Shown here: piece by piece, positions 11,365 to 23,715 of the stretch
Layout: every line of letters begins with the position of its first letter
How positions within the stretch are numbered: position 1 is the stretch's first letter
DNA from: Cephalopachus bancanus
Taxonomy: Eukaryota > Chordata > Mammalia > Primates > Tarsiidae
DNA: 64,000 bases
Reading direction: 5' to 3'
Assembly: GCA_027257055.1 (NCBI GenBank)
Contig: JAPVLO010000083.1
Coordinates: 2,154,001 to 2,218,000 of the forward strand
Translations under genes and position numbers: made by a program
The notes under the pieces: generated by a model
What the model saw: only the letters and a program-made list of their open reading frames with translations
Databases searched by the model: none
What the model was told of the DNA's origin: nothing

Positions 11365-11562
11365 CTAGAAGCAATATCGAACAAACAAAAAAGTCCAAGT
11401 TAAAGATTTTGCCAAATGGATTCTCTCATTTTTCAAAGTCTTAGAAACCCAGCTTTTCAGATTAATCTAAAATACTTTGGACTTGGCTATAGATATTATT
11501 GATTTATTCACCTTATATATTCCACTTTACTTTCTGTAGCCTTTAAAATTAAGATATTCTCT

Positions 11563-11948
11563 GTGGTACATATACATGGTGGAGTGTTACGCAGCCATAA
11601 AGAAGGACAAATATGTGGACTTTGCAGCAACTTGGATGGATTTTGAGTCGATCATACTCAGTGATTTATCACAGAAACAAAGAACAGAGTTCCATATGTT
11701 CTCACTCATAAATGAAACTTGAACAATTATAATGCTACAGGGAAGTGATTGGCAGTAGTGGGAAACTGTCAGGGGAGGGGGGGATCGGATTGGCAGTTGA
11801 GAGAAACTGCTAGGGGAGGGAGGGGCATACCTCATCAACAAGGGTAGCTGCATGATCAAGGGTAGCTGCATGGGTTTGTATACCCAACCCCAAAATGTAC
11901 CCCACACCTTTATAATAAAAATTTTTTAAATTAAAAAATAAAATTAAA
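11563..11948 (+). mobile_element. 5'-truncated L1 with long target-site duplication
   Basis: It begins in the last codons of ORF2 (GTGGTACATATACATGG, then GCAGCCATAAAGAAGGAC) and runs through the 3' UTR to an AT-rich tail. The flanking 19-bp repeats at 11544-11562 and 11949-11967 differ at one base. The 3' UTR has a 41-bp tandem unit starting at 11747 and 11788, and an 18-bp one at 11840 and 11858. It lies about 200 bp 5' of the exon acceptor. Confidence 0.95.
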
Positions 11949-11999
11949 TAAAATTAAGATAGTCTCTATACTTTAATGAAAACTATAGAAAAGACTTTT

Positions 12000-13904
12000 T
12001 AAAATCTGTTTCTTAGCTAGACAGATATGCCCTATACTTTTTTCTTTTTTGAAAGACATACCCAGATGTCATAGATTTTTTAATGCATTATTCAGAAACC
12101 TGAACATGCTCATGAAACAAATAAATAGCTGTATTTCTTATCTTAATTAGTGTTCTTTGATGGTAGTCTAATACACAGGCTAAAAATACAGAGCAGCCAA
12201 CAGGTCCTAACTTTGATCCTGATTGTAAATTTGGAGTTCCTTCTGGCAGACATGAGTCTGCACTTGGAGTGAGAGCTGGGGTTGTGCGTGGAGGCTGTAT
12301 TACCTACAGTTTACTATAAATACTTCATGAAATAACAGGATTGATCATTACAGGTAGTTCAGGATACCAGCATCTTCACAAAAGCACGGTGCTCTGCATA
12401 CAGTTGGTGTTCAATAAAAATGTGCCCCATTTTTAAAAGCTAAGTTCCCTTTTCTTTTTTTGGGTATGATCATGATCATGCATCTCAGAACTCTTAACCT
12501 TCCAGATGTGAAAGTTTCCAGTACAAGGGTTTTTATTTTGTATTTGCCCTGGGGTTTGTTTCTAAAGAGATTGATGACAAGAACATTCATTTCTCCCATA
12601 CCTCAGCTGTTCTCCATTCTCTGGATTCTTTGGTCTGCCTATTCCTGTGTTTTGAGTAAAACACAAAATTATCCCAATTCGGAGTTAAGCTCTTTCTGTG
12701 CTTCCCTTCACAGTTTCACCTGTTTCTTTCTAGCTTTCTTTTTTAAAAAGAACTTTTCAAAGACACACCTGATATTACCTAGTTCAAAATGCTTTTCTAA
12801 GATTGTTGGCTTTATGATACGAACACACCATATACCTCTAAGAATTACGTATTTTGTAGTTCTAGGCCCCAGGGATTTATGCCTAAAACGGACACATATC
12901 ACAGAGAAGGGTGAATATACTGCTTTGTCTGAAGCTGTCTAGCATATGACCAAGGTGGGTGTAGGCTAAGACTAAGAAATAAGGCTGGAATTACATTTGA
13001 GGTTGCTAATTGGAAAGTTGCTAGTGTATTTGTGGAGGAGAGTAACTGTTCAGACATGTGGGAGTTCAGTTTTCCAGCAGGATTCTTGGCACATACACAT
13101 CCCTCAATAAATATTTATTGATTGATTAACTGGATTCGGATTGGAGTATGGTGGGGAGAAGAAGAAGGAAAGGAGTGTCCGGTGAGAAGTAACGATGCCA
13201 GTAAAAATGGAGGCAGCAGAAACGTAAAGAAATGGGCAAGCTTGTCAACAGAAAGCTGTCCTTTTTATGCTTAAATATTTCTTTTGTTTAAAAAATTGTA
13301 CATTCAACATATTCTCTTGATCCTCGTCAACCCAGCAAGCAAAATTCCTCACCCCTATACCTACTATTGTCAAAGTTGAAAATTCAACCATTCATCTTCA
13401 TAATAGTTTTTGTGTATGTGACAAATTTACACTTATATTGGTATAAGTTTTAGAAAGTTTCTGGACAGGAACTATATGTCTTAAATTTAAATTGTATGGA
13501 GTCTATCGGAAGATCATGGACCAGTACAGCTAGTTCACTTAAATAGTTTTGGATCCAGAGGTGCATTTGGTATGTTTATAACCATTGGTCTGGAAAACTC
13601 AGTAAGAACTTCATCTAGAATCAAGATCAGGATTTGGTGGTTAGGTAGATATACTATGTTTGGGTATTTCTGAACTACAGCATGTAGATGGAATAATTTC
13701 ATAATTTGGATACAAATGAATTAATGCTAAATACAAAATTAATGCAACAGGAAATTTTAATATGTGTAAGTTTATATAACAAATAACTTTGAAACATACA
13801 AGGCAGTTTCCAAAATATGACTTTGGTTCTAGTTCAAATAAGAATCTTCATTTTCACACTTACATATTTGTAAACTGTATTAATTGCTGAGTATGAAACA
13901 CTTT
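12000..13904. other. Intron with weak old-repeat traces
   Basis: Short MIR/L2-like 3' ends are visible: GCACGGTGCTCTGCATACAG with TTCAATAAA at 12386-12418, and CTCAATAAATATTTATTGAT at 13103-13123. ATGATCATGATCATGCAT at 12466-12483 is a small palindrome. A 160-codon open frame at 12460-12942 shows no domain or codon bias. Confidence 0.55.
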
Positions 13905-15009
13905 CTTTTTCTTTTTACTTTCTATACATATATTTCATTTTAAAGATGTGGGGAACAATTCAGTGGACATCATACAGGCAAAGTTTGGGCCTCCCTTTGG
14001 TCCCCACCCTGCCTGGTTTGAGATCAGGTACCTTTTTGATGTTATGTGCTTCCTGCCTCCACCCAGGCAGTATCTTGCTACTGCCAATCCCTTTCTTATA
14101 GTATTACAGTAAATGTTCAACAACCGCTTTTGAGTGAGAACATGTGGTACTCAGCTATTTGTTTCTGTGACAGATCACTCAGTATGATAGGCTATAAATC
14201 CATCCAAGCTGCTACACAGTCCATATGTTTGTCCTTCTTTATGGCTGCATAATATTCCATTGTGTGTATGTACCACATTTTAAAAAAATCCAGACCAGTC
14301 CAGTTTTGATGGGCAGCACAGTTGGTTCCATGTTTTTGCTATTGTGAATAGTGCTGCAATAAACATGTGTGTGCAGATATCATTTTTGTAGAATAATTTG
14401 AGTTCCTCTAGGTATATTCCCAGTAGAGAGACTGCTGGGTCATATGGAAGATCAATTTCTAGTTCTTTTAGAAATCGCCACACTGTTTTCCATAGAGGTT
14501 GAACTAGTTTGTATTCCAACCAGCAGTGTAGAAGTGTTCCATTTTCTCCACATCCTCACCAACATCTGTTGATGGTTGTTTTATTAATGATGACCATTCT
14601 TACTGGGGTTAGGTGGTATTTCAATGTGGGTTTGATTTGCATTTCTCAGATGATTAGTGAGGCTGAGCACTTTTTCATGTGTCTGTTGGCTACCCATGTA
14701 TCTTCTTTTGAGAAATGTCTATTCATGTCTTTTGCCCACTTTTTAATGGGGTTGTTTTTTTTCCTTTTGGCACATTTAAATTTCTTGTAGATCCTGGATG
14801 TTAGGTCTCTGTCAGATATATAGTTGGCAAATATTTTTTCCCATTCTGTGGGCTGTCTCTCCACTCTCTTAATGGTTTCTTTTGCTTTGCAGAAGTTTTT
14901 CAGTTTAATGAGGTCCCACTTGTCTATCTTATCTCTTATGGCATGGACATCTGAGTTTTTGATCAGGAATTGGTTGCCTACTCCAATTTCTGTAAGAGTG
15001 TCTCCTGCC
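13905..15009 (-). mobile_element. 5'-truncated L1 with target-site duplication
   Basis: A minus-strand element of about 1.1 kb. The 3' UTR is at 13930-14110 and the C-terminal part of ORF2 follows to 15009. Open pieces at 14280-14519 and 14646-15017 encode recognisable ORF2 words such as [20 protein letters not shown] and [13 protein letters not shown]. They are in different frames, so the protein is broken. TGAAACACTTT at 13894-13904 and 15010-15020 is the target-site duplication. Confidence 0.95.
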
Positions 15010-15234
15010 TGAAACACTTTTTAAAGTCTAGTTGGGAAATCCAAAACTTTTCTCTAATTGTTCTTTTAAGAATTTTTTTCAAAATAGATTCACATATTAT
15101 AAAAGTATTATGTGAGCATAGATGTTTCTCATAATATCTGTAATAATCTTTCATTAAGTTCATTTATCTCAGTAAATTCCTTTCTGGATGCTTTTCTCCC
15201 AAATTACCAAGTATTTTCTTAATGTGTGCCATAT

Positions 15235-15545
15235 GATATAAGATGCTACAGGTTTTACAAAAACGCAGGGCATTATCTCTACTCTCAAAAAGCACAAGAA
15301 AGGGGAAATATGAGAAAAAATTGACAATACAAGGGGAAATATGCAAAATCTCAAGTAGCATCGGCACCAGGTTGTCCAGGTGTTCGTGGGGGGAGCAATT
15401 ACTGCTTTCTGCGGAGGGTCAGGAAAGGTTTCAGGAAGGAGAAGGGATTTGAGTTGGTCCTCGTGGGATTCAGAGAGGCAAAAAGAGCAAACCAAGAGGA
15501 AGCATTCCAGGTGGTGAAATGATAGGAGCAAAGGTCAGTAAGGGA
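15235..15545 (-). mobile_element. L2 LINE fragment
   Basis: GGTCAGGAAAGGTTTCAGGA, GATTTGAGTTGGTCCTCGTG and GGAAGCATTCCAGGTGGTGA, with GGAGCAAAGGTCAG, give the complement of the L2 3' UTR. Confidence 0.75.
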
Positions 15546-16074
15546 AAGCTATCTTTTCTAATGGAGAAGTGAGGACTGCAGCAACCTGCTCTGTGCTTTT
15601 CCTTCAGGAAGACGTAGCACTCTGCATGCACTTCGTTGTTCAGGCTGGGTGGATACCTAAACCCTGGAGGAAGATATGTAGGATAAAGATAAAGTCAAAG
15701 ACCAATATAGAGCATTTGATCATTTTCTGCTTCTAACTGAGTACTTCAGACACCTCTGGATGGCTGTCCCATAATTGCATGACCCTGGCTGTAGGTGGGT
15801 CTGTGAAAAAATCTGCAGATGGGCCAAAGAGAGTATATCCAATGCCTAGAAAAATCAACCTTATCCCCTCTTTCACTAGGGACCTCAGCTTTGTCTAGAT
15901 GTCTGCACATTTGGGTAATACCCAGGTGGGTTTTGTGTCAGCTTACACAAACACAAATATGGAGTACAGTTGTCTCGTTAGTAACTAGGTAGCTAACCTG
16001 GCTATTGGAAGTCAAGACACTTTATGCACAAGCTGTAATTTCTTTCTCTTTTCAGAATTCAACAGATAATATTT

Positions 16075-16235
16075 TTAATCCATTATTCATTCAGCTAATG
16101 AGAGTTCTTGAATATTACCATACACTAAGTACTCCACTGTTTGAGGGATTACAAATAAATAAGACACAGCCCTAACTTGCAGAAGCTTATAGTAGGGTGA
16201 GGAAGATGTGTAAATAGATGGTTACCATATGCAAG
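16075..16235 (-). mobile_element. L2 LINE 3' end
   Basis: TTATTCATTCAGCTAATGAG, CACTAAGTACTCCACTGTTT, AAATAAATAAGACACAGCCC and GCAGAAGCTTATAGTAGGGT match the complement of the L2 3' terminus. Confidence 0.8.
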
Positions 16236-16239
16236 GGAT

Positions 16240-17365
16240 AATGTTGAGAAATACTGTTTCAGAGTATCAGATATAACCAGTGAGTTTTCCTGGTGCTGAA
16301 TGAACACATTATTATCACTCTTATTGGGGATAATCTCCTATCTAAGGGTGGGCTATGGCTGACAGAAAATAATATTTTGCAGAGACACTGGAGGAGAGAG
16401 GAGAAACAAGGGAAGGATATATTTGGGCAAAATATCTGCAATTAAAATTTACGCACCCATTTTAGAATAGGTAACAAGGAAGGAGAGTCCGTAGAATTAT
16501 GAGTGCTTCATTTAGAAGCTGGCTGTCTGATGAGCGACTGTATGTTAATTACACATAGGTGCTGCTACATCAAAATAACATTGCATGAGCAGAGTCCACA
16601 AGCTGTACTGGATGAGCAATGCAAAAAGATAGGCAGGCATGGCAACTCCTAATGCTCCAGGAAAGCCTCTCTACCATTCTTAACTATGCTAAAGCAGTGG
16701 GAGGCCCCATTAAACAGGCTAAGGCAAGCACGGCTGTCCCTTCTCCCAGGCATCTCACATACAGCGTGTCTACACTTTGCAGAGAAAGTGCATGCAGTGT
16801 TTAGTTCCATTATACATTACTTATTCTGATCGCAGAGTTATCAGTTCTTCTCAGGAATCTGTTTCAAGTTCATATAATTATAGTGCATTTTGGCCAATCA
16901 CGTAAAACAGCAATTTCCTTCTTCCTCTCCTCTGCATTTCAGGAACTTAAAAGCTTTCTCTCCTGGATTGAAGCTTTACATCAGCATTTTCCAAGCCACA
17001 CTCTGTGTTAACAAATTCTCTGTATGCTTGGGGGGACAATTTTCCAGTTACGTAATACAACCCTTTATAAAATTACAAAGGCAAAGTCACACTACTCTTG
17101 ATTGTATTTAGAAGAAAAGGATGGACTTCGCCGTTGTCCTAATAAAAGCGGCTTAGATACATCTGGAATCTCCACCTGAGTAACTTCTTTCATAGAATGA
17201 AAACTTGTTGCCATGTTGACAAACTGGACAATGGAATAACGCTTGAGAAATATTTGGTGCCTAACACCTGGTCAGAATCACACACAAGAGAAAGGGGTGT
17301 GGCTCAAACCCCAGGCTACATTGTAGAGAAGCCAGCTACCCTGTCTGCCACCGTCTACACCAGCA
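16240..17365. other. Repeat-poor intron
   Basis: About 1.1 kb with no mobile element recognised. The 17110-17200 portion holds several CpGs (CTTCGCCGTTG, AAAGCGGCTTAG) in otherwise CpG-poor DNA. Nothing coding was seen. Confidence 0.5.
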
Positions 17366-17380
17366 TAGAGAGGCAAACAC

Positions 17381-17541
17381 TTGTGCACCTGTAGTTCCAG
17401 CTACTAGGAAGACTGAGGCATAAGGATCACCTGAGCTTAATAGGTTGACACTGGGATGGCCGTGAGCGTGTCAGTGCACTCCAACCTGGGTGACAGAGTG
17501 AAATTCCAACTTAAAAACCAAATCAAACAACAACAAAAAAC
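17381..17541 (+). mobile_element. 5'-truncated Alu (right monomer only) with perfect target-site duplication
   Basis: It starts inside the right monomer (CACCTGTAGTTCCAGCTACT) and ends in an A-rich tail with CAAACAACAAC. The 14-bp repeat AGAGAGGCAAACAC at 17367-17380 and 17542-17555 is identical on both sides. The truncation therefore happened at insertion. Confidence 0.95.
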
Positions 17542-17678
17542 AGAGAGGCAAACACGTAACAAATGGGAGAAAGCTGGCCTTGCCATTCACTACATCATAA
17601 ATAGGTACTGAGCGGGTTACTGTGGTAACCACCAGGGTGCGGAAGGGCTTCTCTCTGTTCACAAGAAGTGCAAAAGAA

Positions 17679-18000
17679 TTTTTTTTGTTGTTTTTTTGTT
17701 TTTTTGCTTTTTTGTTTTTTTTTTTTTGAGTTGGAGTCTCACTCTGTCGCTCAGACTGGAGTGCAGTGGCCGCTCCCGGCCACCGCAGCCTCGACCTGCT
17801 GGGCTCCCGCGATCCTTCTGCCTCAGCCTTCCGAGGAGCCGGACTTACAGGCGTGCGCTACCACGCCCGGCTGATTTTTAATTTATTGTAGAGATGAGGT
17901 CTCGCTGCCCAGGCGGGTCTCGAACCCGCAGGCTCATGCAATCCACTCACCTCGGCCTCCCAAAGTGCTGGGATTACAGGCTGAGCCACCGAGCCCGGCC
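17679..18000 (-). mobile_element. Young full-length dimeric Alu
   Basis: A long interrupted T tract at 17679-17728 is followed by GAGTTGGAGTCTCACTCTGT and many intact CpGs (CCGCTCCCGGCCACCGCAGC). The element ends GAGCCCGGCC at 18000. High CpG retention indicates a recent insertion of the same subfamily as the copies at 27442 and 40585. Confidence 0.97.
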
Positions 18001-18355
18001 ACAAGAATATTTTTTAAAGTCAAAAAATGTTGTCACTCACTAAGCATTTTTCCTCTGAATTTATTGAGAATCATGACTGCAGCATTGCCCACTCACTTAA
18101 TTTTATGGTCAGTGCTATCAAATTTAAGTTCGTCTGTTGCCAAGTCTCAGCATAGATATGCCACTTCAGCTTGTCTGAGTATTTCTGAAGATATGGCCAT
18201 ACAAAAGATAGGTCTGTAAGAAATAAAATGGCTTTGCTGTCTTCAACATCCTAGGACAAAGGTGTTTTGACAATTCTAAAATCTCAAATATATGCTGTAC
18301 CTTTATTTACCAAGTAATTTTATATCTATCATCTTCTTCTTAAAAAATTCGGATG

Positions 18356-18524
18356 GAAAAAAATTAGCTGGGCATGGTAGCACATGCCTGTAGTTCTGGC
18401 TACTTGGAAGGCTGAGGCGGAAGGATCATGGGAGCCCAGGAGGTCCATGCTGCGGTAACCCTGAGCATGCCACTGCACTCCAGTCTGGGTGATGGAGTGA
18501 GACTCCAACTCCCCCCCAAAAAAA
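18356..18524 (+). mobile_element. Alu right monomer with linker
   Basis: The A-rich linker and AATTAGCTGGGCATGGTAGC lead into a right monomer ending AGACTCCAACTCCCCCCCAA. The left monomer is absent. Confidence 0.92.
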
Positions 18525-18563
18525 GTTTTGATGGGATCTATTCTGAGGAGTTGAGACTTTAGG

Positions 18564-18606
18564 AATATATATATATAAAATGCATGTATAGATGTATATA
18601 TATTTT
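18564..18606. repeat. AT-rich microsatellite
   Basis: Imperfect (AT)n blocks, ATATATATATATA and GTATATATATTTTA, flank ATGCATGTATAG. Confidence 0.8.
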
Positions 18607-18609
18607 ACT

Positions 18610-19275
18610 ATCTTTATATAAATATGCAGCAATTGAATTGCAAAGGGTTGGATTGGGGTAGGTGATGGGATTTGTGCTGAAGCTACATTTGCATAGCACA
18701 TACTCTGCTTTTTAGCTAGATCATATAATTATTTGGACTTCTTTGGGAGAGGGAACTGATGAGGACTAGGGGGAGGTCCAGTCCAAGCACCCCTTTGGCA
18801 CTGCCACCAACCCTAAGCACATCAGTGAGACAAGTGAAGTGTATTTCTGGCATTATCTCCAGGTCATTTCCTAGTTCATGGTGTTCTTGTGCTCTCTCCT
18901 ACTTTCTCCCATTCAGCCTTCCTCTTGGAAACACATTCATATCAATCATTTATCCTTACTGTGGCTTTTACTTTGATGTAATGTCAAAAATGTGACCTCT
19001 GTTCAAGGAATCTTTTAAAAAATTTTATTTTTAAGTGAGAAAGCAGGATTTATTGAGAGGATAGAGAAGTTCCCACAGTGGGAGGGGGCTCGAAGGGGTT
19101 TCCCCTGTTAAAGGGATTTCAGCTATCAAAAAGGAAGTAAGAAGGCTTGGTTTCATTTAGGGTAGGGAAGCAGGGGACCCTTATCATCATGGTACTTTTA
19201 TTCCCCTCACTGGCATTTAATGTCACATTGCACTAGGCTATAGCTCCACTTTTGTGTCAAAAAAGGTGAAGCATC
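18610..19275. other. Intron without recognised feature
   Basis: No assignable repeat. A diverged element with GAGAAAGCAGGATTTATTGA near 19037 is possible but not classified. Confidence 0.5.
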
Positions 19276-19279
19276 TTAA

Positions 19280-19410
19280 GGAACTGAGACAGACTAGGAG
19301 CCACCAGTTAAAATTCCAGCGTTGCCATTGATTCACAGTGTAAACTGGTGAGATTTCCAATTTAATCCTTTTCTCTGTCTCTTCTCAGTAGTAAAATGGG
19401 ACAGCAGATA
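19280..19410 (+). mobile_element. MIR SINE
   Basis: AGGAGCCACCAGTTAAAATT, AACTGGTGAGATTTCCAATT and CTCAGTAGTAAAATGGGACA align in order with the MIR core. Confidence 0.65.
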
Positions 19411-20380
19411 TTAGAGGACAATTTGATTTTGGAGGGAGAGCAACACACAGACTTAGTAATATTTGAGTTGGTTATTCATAAGACAGAATGAACCATTCCT
19501 GTCGTAATTGAAAGTCACAAGTTCCACATTTCATAGAGGCAGGAGACTGCTAATAAGTGTTGCATACTGATAATAAGTGGTGATGAACCTAAATGAAACT
19601 CCCTGCAGAGATTTTTGTGAATGCGCTATGAACAAAGCTTATTAGTAATTACCCGAATATTGTACATGCTCCTTAATAAATACTTAAAAACCCCACTAAT
19701 GAATCAGAGATTAACAGACTAAAGGTTTGCAATTACAGAACACATTAAAAGGATAACTGTAGGGAGATTAAATAAAGATTTTAATTCACTGTAATTAGCC
19801 TTTCTTACCAAAATTAGATGTTGTTCCTACAGAGTATGTTTGCTTTCTTACCACCTGGCTGAGCATGGCCAAAGTCAGGCAGAACACGCAAAGACATGTC
19901 TGAGGTTTGGAAATATAGGTGTATACACCTACCTCCCCAACTTTGGGAAAAGTCCCCAGAAAATACATCTTCAGACAGATTCCCACTAGGCATGCTTGTT
20001 TCCCATATTCTGAAGAAGCACCTTCCAAGAGAAGAAGTACCATTTGTCTTAAAAGATAACCACCATGGCCCATGCATTTGCCATCCCTGCAGAAAGACCA
20101 CATCAGATGGTAGAGAGATGAGGCTGCTGATTTTGAAGATCAGTTTTCTTTAGCAAGTTTTCCTTCTAACATTTCTCTATGTCCATGTCTTTACTATTCC
20201 AATTTGAAGTAACTGGTGAGTGTGAATGGTCATTTTGTTTAAAGTTAGCTGTATTCATTTTACTTCAGATTAAATACAGTAAGAATCCACATAATAACAT
20301 TGCCATAGCACTGACTGAGCTCAATAGGCCTCCAGTCATCTCTGTTTCCTCTCAGCACACAGATCTGGACACAGATTTCT

Positions 20381-20470
20381 TTTTTTTTAATCAATATTTT
20401 TTATTATGATATTGTGGGGTACAGTTAAGGGTTAGGTTTACAAATATGCTTCCTTCAGGCACCCTTGTTA
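20381..20470 (-). mobile_element. Minimal 90-bp L1 3' end with target-site duplication
   Basis: Poly(T), then GTGGGGTACAGTTAAGGGTT and AGGTTTACAAATATGC, the complement of the younger L1 3' terminus, make up the whole insert. The 13-bp GACACAGATTTCT is repeated exactly at 20368-20380 and 20471-20483. Confidence 0.95.
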
Positions 20471-20484
20471 GACACAGATTTCTA

Positions 20485-20605
20485 TCTCAGCATTTTCTGA
20501 GCTTCTCATATGTGCAAGGGACTAGGCTAACAGTTTTGGGGACACAAAGATGAATAACTCCCAGGTCCTGCTCTTTAGAAGAAAACAAACAACTGAGGAG
20601 GCGGG
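20485..20605 (-). mobile_element. L2 LINE 3' end
   Basis: TCATATGTGCAAGGGACTAG, GGACACAAAGATGAATAACT and CCAGGTCCTGCTCTTTAGAA are the complement of the L2 terminus. The 90-bp L1 inserted at its edge. Confidence 0.75.
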
Positions 20606-20839
20606 CAGGGAAATGTTAGCAATTAACTATAAAACAACGTAGACTATACCCATCCAATATTCCAAGAACTTGATTCACCTGCGATTTAGGGATTGCCTTT
20701 GCTTGCTGGGTTCACAGTATACGCTTGGCATCATTTAACACTCTAAAATCATGCTAACAAGTCCACTAGGGTCAAGGAGTTTGGCTCTGCTCAAGCAGTG
20801 ACTGCTGACTGAAGTTCACAAGCTGTGTTCAGACGTATT

Positions 20840-22120
20840 TGGCTGCTTATCAAATTATTCTAAAAATTCAGGGAAAGATACTTTTCCTGATTGTTGTTTC
20901 GTCCTTTCCTTAGGAGAGTCCCTTTCTTTATAAAAGACATAGAAACCAATACCTAGTAAAAATTAAGATGTCTTTGGCCTATTTAAAGTCTGTATGTCTT
21001 TACTAGGTGTAGGTGGGCTGGGCTATGCTTTGACTTAGCATTTATGATATTGTAAAGAAGACCAATAAATTTCTCTATGTTATTATAAAAAAAGTTCATA
21101 ATTTGAAGAAACATGTAACCTGGAGTGCTTAGTTAACTTAGATAATTACTACAGATAAGGCAACAACATCTTGGCAAGACCACAAAGGCAAGAAAAATCT
21201 TCTGTGCCATGTAATTTTTGACATGCTTTTTAACAGAGCCCAAAAATATTATCTCTCTGAAACATCAGATCAACTTTGATAGCCTGAATAGACTTTAAGT
21301 AATTTCCTGTGATCCTAGACACATCTAATTGCAATTACTCTCACAAACCAAGGAGATTTAAAGACTGATATTCTGTGACTGTACAGTTTACAATTCACAC
21401 TTTTACAGTGTACTTAAAAACACTATAAATGATTCATCATTTTGCTAACCACACATTTAGCTACAAAAAGCATCTACTTACATGTCCCTCACAAGTGTGG
21501 TGAAATAGATGTCATTTTTACAATTTCACATCTTTTACAATTATAAGACTTATGGTCTTTCTGGTATTTAGAATCTATATAAAATTTGACATTACAAATT
21601 AATTGTGATAAGAGAGTTTATTCTACCTACGGGCTCAAGTTTACTTGTTTATATTACTTATGGGATAATAACTAACTACACTGACAATATAATTCTAAAA
21701 TTTATATTAATGACAATATGCTAGTTAACAAGTCAGAGGCAAGTGATCATTAGAGATTACAACCTAAATCTAATAATGTTAAACCACAAGCAATAAAATA
21801 GACTAATTAACATTGCTGTATAATTAAAATGCTGCAAGCATAAACTGGTTTCAATTAAACAAAACCTTGACTAGCATGACTTTCAATTATTTTGCTTTGT
21901 AAAACACATGTCACATCATAAAACTATGCTTAATATCAGATTATAGTTCTGCCACTCTTTGAATATACATATATGTACATGTATACTTAAATTTAATGAA
22001 ACTTCATTTTTAATTCCAACAAATGACCTCACACCCACATGAGTCTACCTCTATTGTCCCAAGTGCACTGACCTAGGCTGGCCATTACAGTGGATAATTA
22101 GCATGAAACCAGCTCATATT
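20840..22120. promoter_or_regulatory. Repeat-poor AT-rich block, weak enhancer candidate
   Basis: About 1.3 kb with no recognised transposon. Many TAATTA/ATTAA-type homeodomain cores lie around 21590-21870, for example AATTAATTGTGATAAG near 21598 and GACTAATTAACATTGC near 21801. Homeodomain cores are frequent by chance in AT-rich DNA, so this is only suggestive. Confidence 0.25.
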
Positions 22121-22129
22121 TGGGAAATA

Positions 22130-23035
22130 AGGAAAGGATACATAAGAGATTAAAAATAAAACTCATTATCAAGGTAATGACAATGGAGAGGGCTACATCA
22201 ACTTCAGTAGTCAAATATTAAAATTACTATAGTCACAACAAGTATCCTAGTTTTCCCATGTTCCCAAACTAATTACGGTTTTGAAAAATTTGACCCCTCT
22301 CCCACTCAAAGAAGTTAAATATGATCCTTCTCTCTCTGGTCATCCCCATCTACCTCCTTGGGTCCACAGGTTTTTCAGCATTCACCAATAGCATCTACTG
22401 CCTGGTGACAGAGAAACTCACAAAACTGTTCCTACTGTTGGACCTCAGCTCATTGTTCAGGATGAGATTGAAATTCTTGGTTTCTAGTCTCCATAAAAGA
22501 TTTTCAGAACAAGGAATTCAAATATAGTTAAATCTGCCAGAATCCTCTTGCTGGCCCTGGGAACTGAGCCACTTCACAGAAACCAATTATGCACTAGAGA
22601 ACAAGACCCAGGGTCCTAGCAAGGAAGCATGTTAGAGAATATGGAGTCTCTGGAAACCTAATATACGATTCCATTTTATTTTAACTGATCAAATACGCCT
22701 ATTGTATGGTTTATTTAGCACTGATAAGGATGCTTGTCAATAATATCAAAGAAAGAAAGATGAAAAGACTGTGGTTTCTTTGTAATCATAAGCACAAATG
22801 CTTATGGTAGAAAGAAATTTAGGAAATGGAGATAAGTTTGACTACTAAGGAAGAAAATATTCTTATCATAATTGAAGAAAATTTCAAAGGAAGTTTTTAT
22901 TTTTATATCAAGATTGACCTCATATGTTACAAAGATTTGTTGTTACCAGTTCCAGATGAGGACACATATTTCAAAAGCATTTCATTCATAGATGAGTAGA
23001 ACCCCAAAATGACAAAGAAATAATAGTCATACTGC
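22130..23035. other. Intron without recognised feature
   Basis: AT-rich unique-looking sequence. Nothing coding or repetitive was recognised. Confidence 0.55.
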
Positions 23036-23039
23036 TTAC

Positions 23040-23105
23040 TTGTATGTCATTTTCTACTTTGAGAGCATTTTTACATACATAATCTCATCTTAGTGTGTTC
23101 CCTAG
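23040..23105 (-). mobile_element. Short MIR-like fragment
   Basis: GAGAGCATTTTTACATACAT and AATCTCATCTTAG resemble the complement of the MIR 3' part. It is too short for certainty. Confidence 0.4.
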
Positions 23106-23715
23106 TTTCAGTTTTCTTATATTTGTAGGGTTAAAATTACTAGAAAAATCTAAAAAAAAGAAAAAGTGCCAGCTTGGAGCTAGAAGGTCATTAGGCTAGA
23201 AAAAGCATGTTTCCCTGGAGCATCTCAGTTACACTGTAGCGACCAGTAAAATTGCTTCTCTGAGCCCAAGCTTTTTCATTAGTCAAGAGAATTACTTATA
23301 CATCAACCGACTGACACTGAAGTTTATCTCCAGAGCCCTAAAAAAAAAAAAAAATCAGCCCTTAATGAACTGTGCAGGGGAGAACTAGCCTTCCAAGATA
23401 CTGTATTCACTTAATTTGATCCTTCACTGCGTGGGGTACAGACTGTGAATGAAGAGCTCACTCATGGGGGAGAAGGGAGGGACATCTTTGTATAAGTATA
23501 TAGATGCAGTTCTATCTGAAGGGCAAAAGACCTTTCTTTATAGCCAACTGCATTGATGTATTCTAGATAATGACAACAATAACAACCACAAAAGATCTTT
23601 CTATATGTATCTAGCATCTGTTCCATGGGGGTTAATTCCAAGTGTTTAAGTGCTTACTGTATGCCTGGGAAACATTGTTAAAGTCAATATCAACTAATGA
23701 GCTCTGTCACTTTCT

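Noticed and set aside
12460..12942. 160-codon open frame on the plus strand
   Set aside because: No domain, no splice context with the minus-strand gene, hydrophobic AT-driven composition, and an overlapping reverse frame.
14646..15017. 123-codon minus-strand open frame
   Set aside because: It is a remnant of the L1 ORF2 C-terminus in a 5'-truncated, frame-broken element, not a gene.
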